Notes under the pieces: model-generated
Told to the model about the DNA's origin: nothing
Databases searched by the model: none
Seen by the model: the letters and a program-made list of their open reading frames with translations, nothing else
Origin: Bacteroidia bacterium
GTDB taxonomy: Bacteria; Bacteroidota; Bacteroidia; J057; JAIXKT01
Assembly (NCBI GenBank): GCA_026932145.1
Contig: JAIXKT010000008.1
Location: 58,484 to 122,483, forward strand
Length of the DNA: 64,000 nucleotides
Reading direction: 5' to 3'
Shown: positions 60,434 to 64,000 of the stretch, piece by piece
Layout: each line of letters begins with the position of its first letter
Numbering within the stretch: the stretch's first letter is position 1
Program-made: the position numbers and the translations under genes

Positions 60434-62632
60434 TTACAAAAAATCAAATAGATAGCGGGTGATTTTTTGGATCAGGTGTAATCTATCTGGCCCCAAAACG
60501 TTATGTTGATGCCCCGGATACACAAAGTAATCTACTTGTTTGCCGGACTTTATCGCTTCTTTTAGGAATTTAATACTGTGTTGCCACACAACCACGTCAT
60601 CAGATGTTCCGTGAATCAGCATTAATCTACCGTTAAGGTTATGGGCGGCACTGAGTAGGTTAGCTTCTTTGTAGCCGGCCGGATTTTCGGCAGGAGTATC
60701 CATATAACGCTCGGTGTACATGATTTCATACATTTTCCAATCTATCACGGGGCCTCCAGCTATTCCCACCTTGAAAAAGGGTGTTTTACACATCATCGTT
60801 GTGGTCATAAATCCTCCAAAACTCCAACCATAAACGGCAATGCGTGCTGAATCTACAAATGAATGGCTCTTTAGAAACCGTAAACCCGTTAATTGGTCTT
60901 CTAATTCTGATTGACCCAGCTTCCGAAATGTAGCTTGCTGAAAGTCTCTACCTCTGTTTTCAGAACCACGATTATCAACGGTAAAAACAACGTAGCCTTC
61001 TTGAGCTAAATAATGGAACCACAGGCTGGCCCCCGAAAGCCAATTATTGATGACCAACTGGGCGTGTGAACCTCCATAAACATAGATTAAAGCCGGATAT
61101 TTTTTATTTGGGTCATAATTTGGCGGAGTAATCATCCGGTAGTATAGCGGCATATTGTGCGTTTGGCCAAAACCGCTTGGGATAATTCCTACGGTAGTTT
61201 TTCCCAAAGTGTATGATTTTAAGGGATTTTCTGCCTTTAATAAAGGTTTGATTTCCTGAAAACTAAAGTCTCGTATGGCTATTTCTCTGGGCACTTCGGC
61301 TGATGAGTATATATCCACAAACCAATCGTTATTAGCGTTATGCACGGCGGTATGTACTCCCTTTAGCTGACTCCATATTACGGCAGATTTATCACCTTGT
61401 TTAACAGCTAATTTAGCTGTGCAAGGTAGCATATTGGTTGGATTTTCGGGATTCCCCAAAAATAGTACCTGCGAACCGGCTTTGTTGAACCCGATTATTT
61501 TAGAAACAATCCAATTTCCACGTGTGATTTGTGCGATGAGTTTACCGGTAGTATCATAGTGATAGATGTGGTTAAACCCGTCTCGTTCGCTAAGCCACAA
61601 AAACTCACTTGGCTTACTCGGCAGGAACTCAGGGCCGGCTTCCGGCTCTACATAAATAGCGTGAGTTTCTGTAAATAATGTCTTGATAAATGCCCCTGTT
61701 TCAGCATTATACACATTTAATTTCAGCTCATTTTGCCCACGATTTACAATGGCGATGTAGATGAGTTTATCATCAGGAGTAAAGGTTATATTGGTTAAGT
61801 ATTGTTCTTTGGGTTCACCGGTATTTAGATAAATCGTTTTTTGGGTATTTAGGTCAAAAACACCCACAGTGGCGTGGTGGCTTGCCTGACCGGCAAAAGG
61901 ATATTTGATGGGATTGGATTTAGCCGGCATTTCATCAAAGTCAATAATTGGGTAATCTGTAACCATTGTTTGATCCATACGATAGAAAGCACAAGCCGTT
62001 CCGGAATGATTCCAAAAAATCCCTTGGTTGATTCCAAATTCATTTCGGTGTGCAGGAAAGCCACAGACTATTGCTTTGTCCGTTTCGTGAGTAACGGCAA
62101 CATCTTGCCCATTCCGATAGCGAATGTGCAGGTTGTTTTCCTGAGAATATGCAATATGAAAGTTCTTAGGCTCTATTTGGATATTTTCAGACTCAGCGGG
62201 AACTTCACTAATCTGGATTATGCTGCGTGATGTTACAGAATATGAATAATATTTTGCACCTTGATTAAAGTACAATGTATTGTTATCTAACCAATTAAAG
62301 ATAGGGAAAGCCATAAACTTAGGTAGTTTAGTGGCGATTGCTACTTCGTTAAAGCTATTTAAGCTAAACAAGCTATCTGTACCAGAACCGCCTTTGGTCA
62401 TCTGTGGTGATGTTTCCACCCACCAGTCATTGCCGTTAGCTTGCTTTTGCACATAAGAAACTTTACCTGTTGTGCCCCTCCATTGAATTTGAGGTAAAAT
62501 TGCCGGACCAAGCACTGTTCTTTCTTTCAAAACAGCATCTTCTACGGTTAGTTTTTTCTCCTGAGAAAATCCTTTCAGAAAAAAACAACTACATAAACAT
62601 AAAAAAACTATAAACTTAGTGGTTGCTTGCAT
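60434..62632 (-). CDS. S9 dipeptidyl peptidase family protein (second copy)
   Basis: 732 residues from the ATG at 62632: signal peptide (TKFIVFLCLCSCFFLKGFSQ), an eight-bladed DPP-IV propeller (about 60-480) and an alpha/beta-hydrolase domain with Ser604 in GWSFGGF, Asp in GTSDDVVVW and His in GHQHNVLG. The propeller lacks the clear DWVYEEE substrate-binding motif of the copy at 25571-27763 (FGINQGIFWNHSGTACAFYR stands in the corresponding region), so its specificity may differ. Exported. A 15-residue-apart alternative start (62647) is less likely. Divergent from the VWA-like gene. Confidence 0.92.
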   Translation of the reverse strand: MQATTKFIVFLCLCSCFFLKGFSQEKKLTVEDAVLKERTVLGPAILPQIQWRGTTGKVSYVQKQANGNDWWVETSPQMTKGGSGTDSLFSLNSFNEVAIATKLPKFMAFPIFNWLDNNTLYFNQGAKYYSYSVTSRSIIQISEVPAESENIQIEPKNFHIAYSQENNLHIRYRNGQDVAVTHETDKAIVCGFPAHRNEFGINQGIFWNHSGTACAFYRMDQTMVTDYPIIDFDEMPAKSNPIKYPFAGQASHHATVGVFDLNTQKTIYLNTGEPKEQYLTNITFTPDDKLIYIAIVNRGQNELKLNVYNAETGAFIKTLFTETHAIYVEPEAGPEFLPSKPSEFLWLSERDGFNHIYHYDTTGKLIAQITRGNWIVSKIIGFNKAGSQVLFLGNPENPTNMLPCTAKLAVKQGDKSAVIWSQLKGVHTAVHNANNDWFVDIYSSAEVPREIAIRDFSFQEIKPLLKAENPLKSYTLGKTTVGIIPSGFGQTHNMPLYYRMITPPNYDPNKKYPALIYVYGGSHAQLVINNWLSGASLWFHYLAQEGYVVFTVDNRGSENRGRDFQQATFRKLGQSELEDQLTGLRFLKSHSFVDSARIAVYGWSFGGFMTTTMMCKTPFFKVGIAGGPVIDWKMYEIMYTERYMDTPAENPAGYKEANLLSAAHNLNGRLMLIHGTSDDVVVWQHSIKFLKEAIKSGKQVDYFVYPGHQHNVLGPDRLHLIQKITRYLFDFL

Positions 62633-62734
62633 AACACGAAATAACAAAAAAAATCGGCAGGGCTATCGAGAAATAAATAGGAGATATTGGCGACAAAACT
62701 ATTTTTAGCGTATCTTAGCTATACGTTACAAAAT

Positions 62735-63952
62735 ATGCACAAAGTGGTCGGGTTACTTTTGGGGTACTTATTGCTGGTATCGGGAGGGTTTAGTCAAATA
62801 ATATGGCTCAAAGATAGCTTGATAACACACTATATTTGTCCGCAACAATCTGATTCTGTGATGATTTTGCCATTTAGTTATGGTCAATATCAGATTCATG
62901 AGCCAAGTTTCTGGAAAAAAAATTATCCCAACAAAGTCATTCAAAAAGTAGAAATCGTTTATTCTGCATTTCCCTTAGATACAGCTACTTGGAATCATGG
63001 AGGGTTTCGGCAGCTACAAAACAGACGGCTGCAGGCACTATTTTCATTAGATACAGTGTTTTTAAAACAATCTATTTATTATCAGAATGTTATCCAAACG
63101 GATTGTATAGATAAACAAGCTGCAAAGCAGCTATTTCACGGATTTGTGGTTCATCTTCAAGTTAGTCATTCTGCCCAAAATAGCAACACCGCAGAAGATT
63201 CGATGCAAAATAAAATCCGACAGTTAGTAGATTTTAAGATCGGGATAATCAAAAAGTTTGTGGATGGTCAGGTTGCATTTAAGGATTCTGTGATTTTTAA
63301 GGTATTTTCAAAATATCCTGAATGGGATAAGATGTTGGTTGTAATAGATTTAACGGGGAGTATGTATCCCTATACTGCTCAGTTACTTCGCTGGATACGC
63401 ACACACGCAGACGCGCAACGTATTGCTCACTTATTTTTCTTCAATGATGGAGATGATTATATTAAAAACGGTGGCACAAAGTTAGATATAAAAAATTTTA
63501 CCAATAAAGTCATTGGCAAAACCGGCGGTATTTACGCTGTGCCGCCCAATGATATTGAGGAAGTTTTGGATACCCTCCAAGCTGCTATGTTGGGAGGTGA
63601 AGGGGGCGATACCCCCGAAAATGACGTAGAAGCACTGCTCTATGCCCTAAACAATTACCAAGCACCCTACAAAGAGATAGTGTTAATTGGTGATAATCTA
63701 TCGGCTATCAGAGATTTAGAGCTATCGAGTAAAATTACCAAGCCGGTGCATATTCTCCTTTGTGATGAACGCCGTAATTACAATCCGCATCCAGATAAGG
63801 TAATCCTCGCCTATAAAACCAAAGGCAGCATTCACGGGATTGCTGATGACGTTGATTTCACAGACGAAAAAACTGCTTTTATCTGGCAAAATAAAGCCTA
63901 TTCTATTGAAAACAGAAAAGTAATATTCCTAAAAAATATTGATAATAAGTAA
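62735..63952 (+). CDS. exported protein with VWA-like domain
   Basis: 405 residues from the ATG at 62735: signal peptide (HKVVGLLLGYLLLVSGGFSQ), an N-terminal region without recognised domain (about 25-205), and a VWA-like domain (about 205-380). The domain has the MIDAS variant DLTGS in MLVVIDLTGSMYPYTAQLLR, an acidic loop NDGDD, the Gly-rich LGGEGGDTPENDVEALLYAL and IVLIGDNLSAIRDL. It is the third VWA protein within 11 kb, but has no transmembrane helix after the signal peptide. An upstream TTG at 62687 would not give a signal peptide. Function unknown. 48 bases remain to the window end, with nothing visible. Confidence 0.75.
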   Translation: MHKVVGLLLGYLLLVSGGFSQIIWLKDSLITHYICPQQSDSVMILPFSYGQYQIHEPSFWKKNYPNKVIQKVEIVYSAFPLDTATWNHGGFRQLQNRRLQALFSLDTVFLKQSIYYQNVIQTDCIDKQAAKQLFHGFVVHLQVSHSAQNSNTAEDSMQNKIRQLVDFKIGIIKKFVDGQVAFKDSVIFKVFSKYPEWDKMLVVIDLTGSMYPYTAQLLRWIRTHADAQRIAHLFFFNDGDDYIKNGGTKLDIKNFTNKVIGKTGGIYAVPPNDIEEVLDTLQAAMLGGEGGDTPENDVEALLYALNNYQAPYKEIVLIGDNLSAIRDLELSSKITKPVHILLCDERRNYNPHPDKVILAYKTKGSIHGIADDVDFTDEKTAFIWQNKAYSIENRKVIFLKNIDNK

Positions 63953-64000
63953 TACGATAATGATATTTTAATTAGACCAAAATGTATCTATATTCATATA

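Noticed and set aside
61874..62230. 118-codon plus-strand frame opposite the second S9 peptidase
   Set aside because: Antisense shadow of a complete gene.
1..64000. tRNA, rRNA, CRISPR arrays, insertion sequences, prophage
   Set aside because: Intergenic regions were read on both strands for tRNA arm motifs, spaced repeats and transposase signatures; none were seen.

Overview
The window is about 64 kb of a Bacteroidota chromosome, probably from a gliding or type IX secretion (T9SS) lineage. The evidence is a PorP/SprF-like gene followed by the complete gldK-gldL-gldM-gldN set, a TonB-dependent receptor with an N-terminal carboxypeptidase-like domain, DUF4271-hemC-hemD gene order, two S9 dipeptidyl peptidases, and many promoters resembling the Bacteroidota -7 element TAnnTTTG. 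The DNA is moderately AT-rich and densely packed. I see no rRNA, tRNA, CRISPR array, insertion sequence or prophage. Genus and class cannot be fixed from the sequence alone.

Layout. 1-8.1 kb: the 5' part of a beta-carbonic anhydrase (minus), an exported protein of unknown role, a large propeller/Y_Y_Y membrane sensor with a PP2C (SpoIIE) output, and a single-chain restriction-modification enzyme with mosaic codon use. 8.3-11.5 kb: DUF4271 membrane protein, hemC and hemD (tetrapyrrole synthesis). 11.6-17.3 kb: porP-like gene and gldKLMN, closed by a strong intrinsic terminator; this is the T9SS/gliding motor core. 17.3-22.3 kb: flippase, metallophosphoesterase, GT4 glycosyltransferase, and a secreted sphingomyelinase-like phosphodiesterase. 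22.4-28.3 kb: SlyD-like and Skp-like folding factors facing a DPP-IV/recQ pair across a shared hairpin, then a DUF302 protein. 28.5-38.3 kb: TonB-dependent receptor, aminotransferase, a second propeller sensor (this time a histidine kinase) and a penicillin-acylase-family hydrolase.

38.3-43.8 kb: CutA-like protein, AMP nucleosidase, UbiX, FKBP lipoprotein, outer-membrane barrel, HsdR_N-like nuclease-fold protein, universal stress protein and a second barrel. 43.8-49.7 kb (minus): methylmalonyl-CoA mutase small subunit, two TPR proteins flanking phosphosulfolactate synthase, and a NUDIX hydrolase. 49.9-64 kb: lysS, a GT39-like glycosyltransferase, rbfA, three von Willebrand A (VWA) proteins, an amidohydrolase-fold protein lacking the HxH motif, a second flippase, an AT-rich exported HNH nuclease with a small partner, and a second S9 peptidase.

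Most of the window is core chromosome. The observations most worth following are: the two paralogous propeller sensors with different output domains, the histidine kinase having an enlarged catalytic linker; near-leaderless gene starts; the acidic tandem-repeat insert in GldN; the mosaic restriction-modification gene; and the exported HNH protein with its small neighbour. I did not find a clear-cut undescribed multi-gene system.
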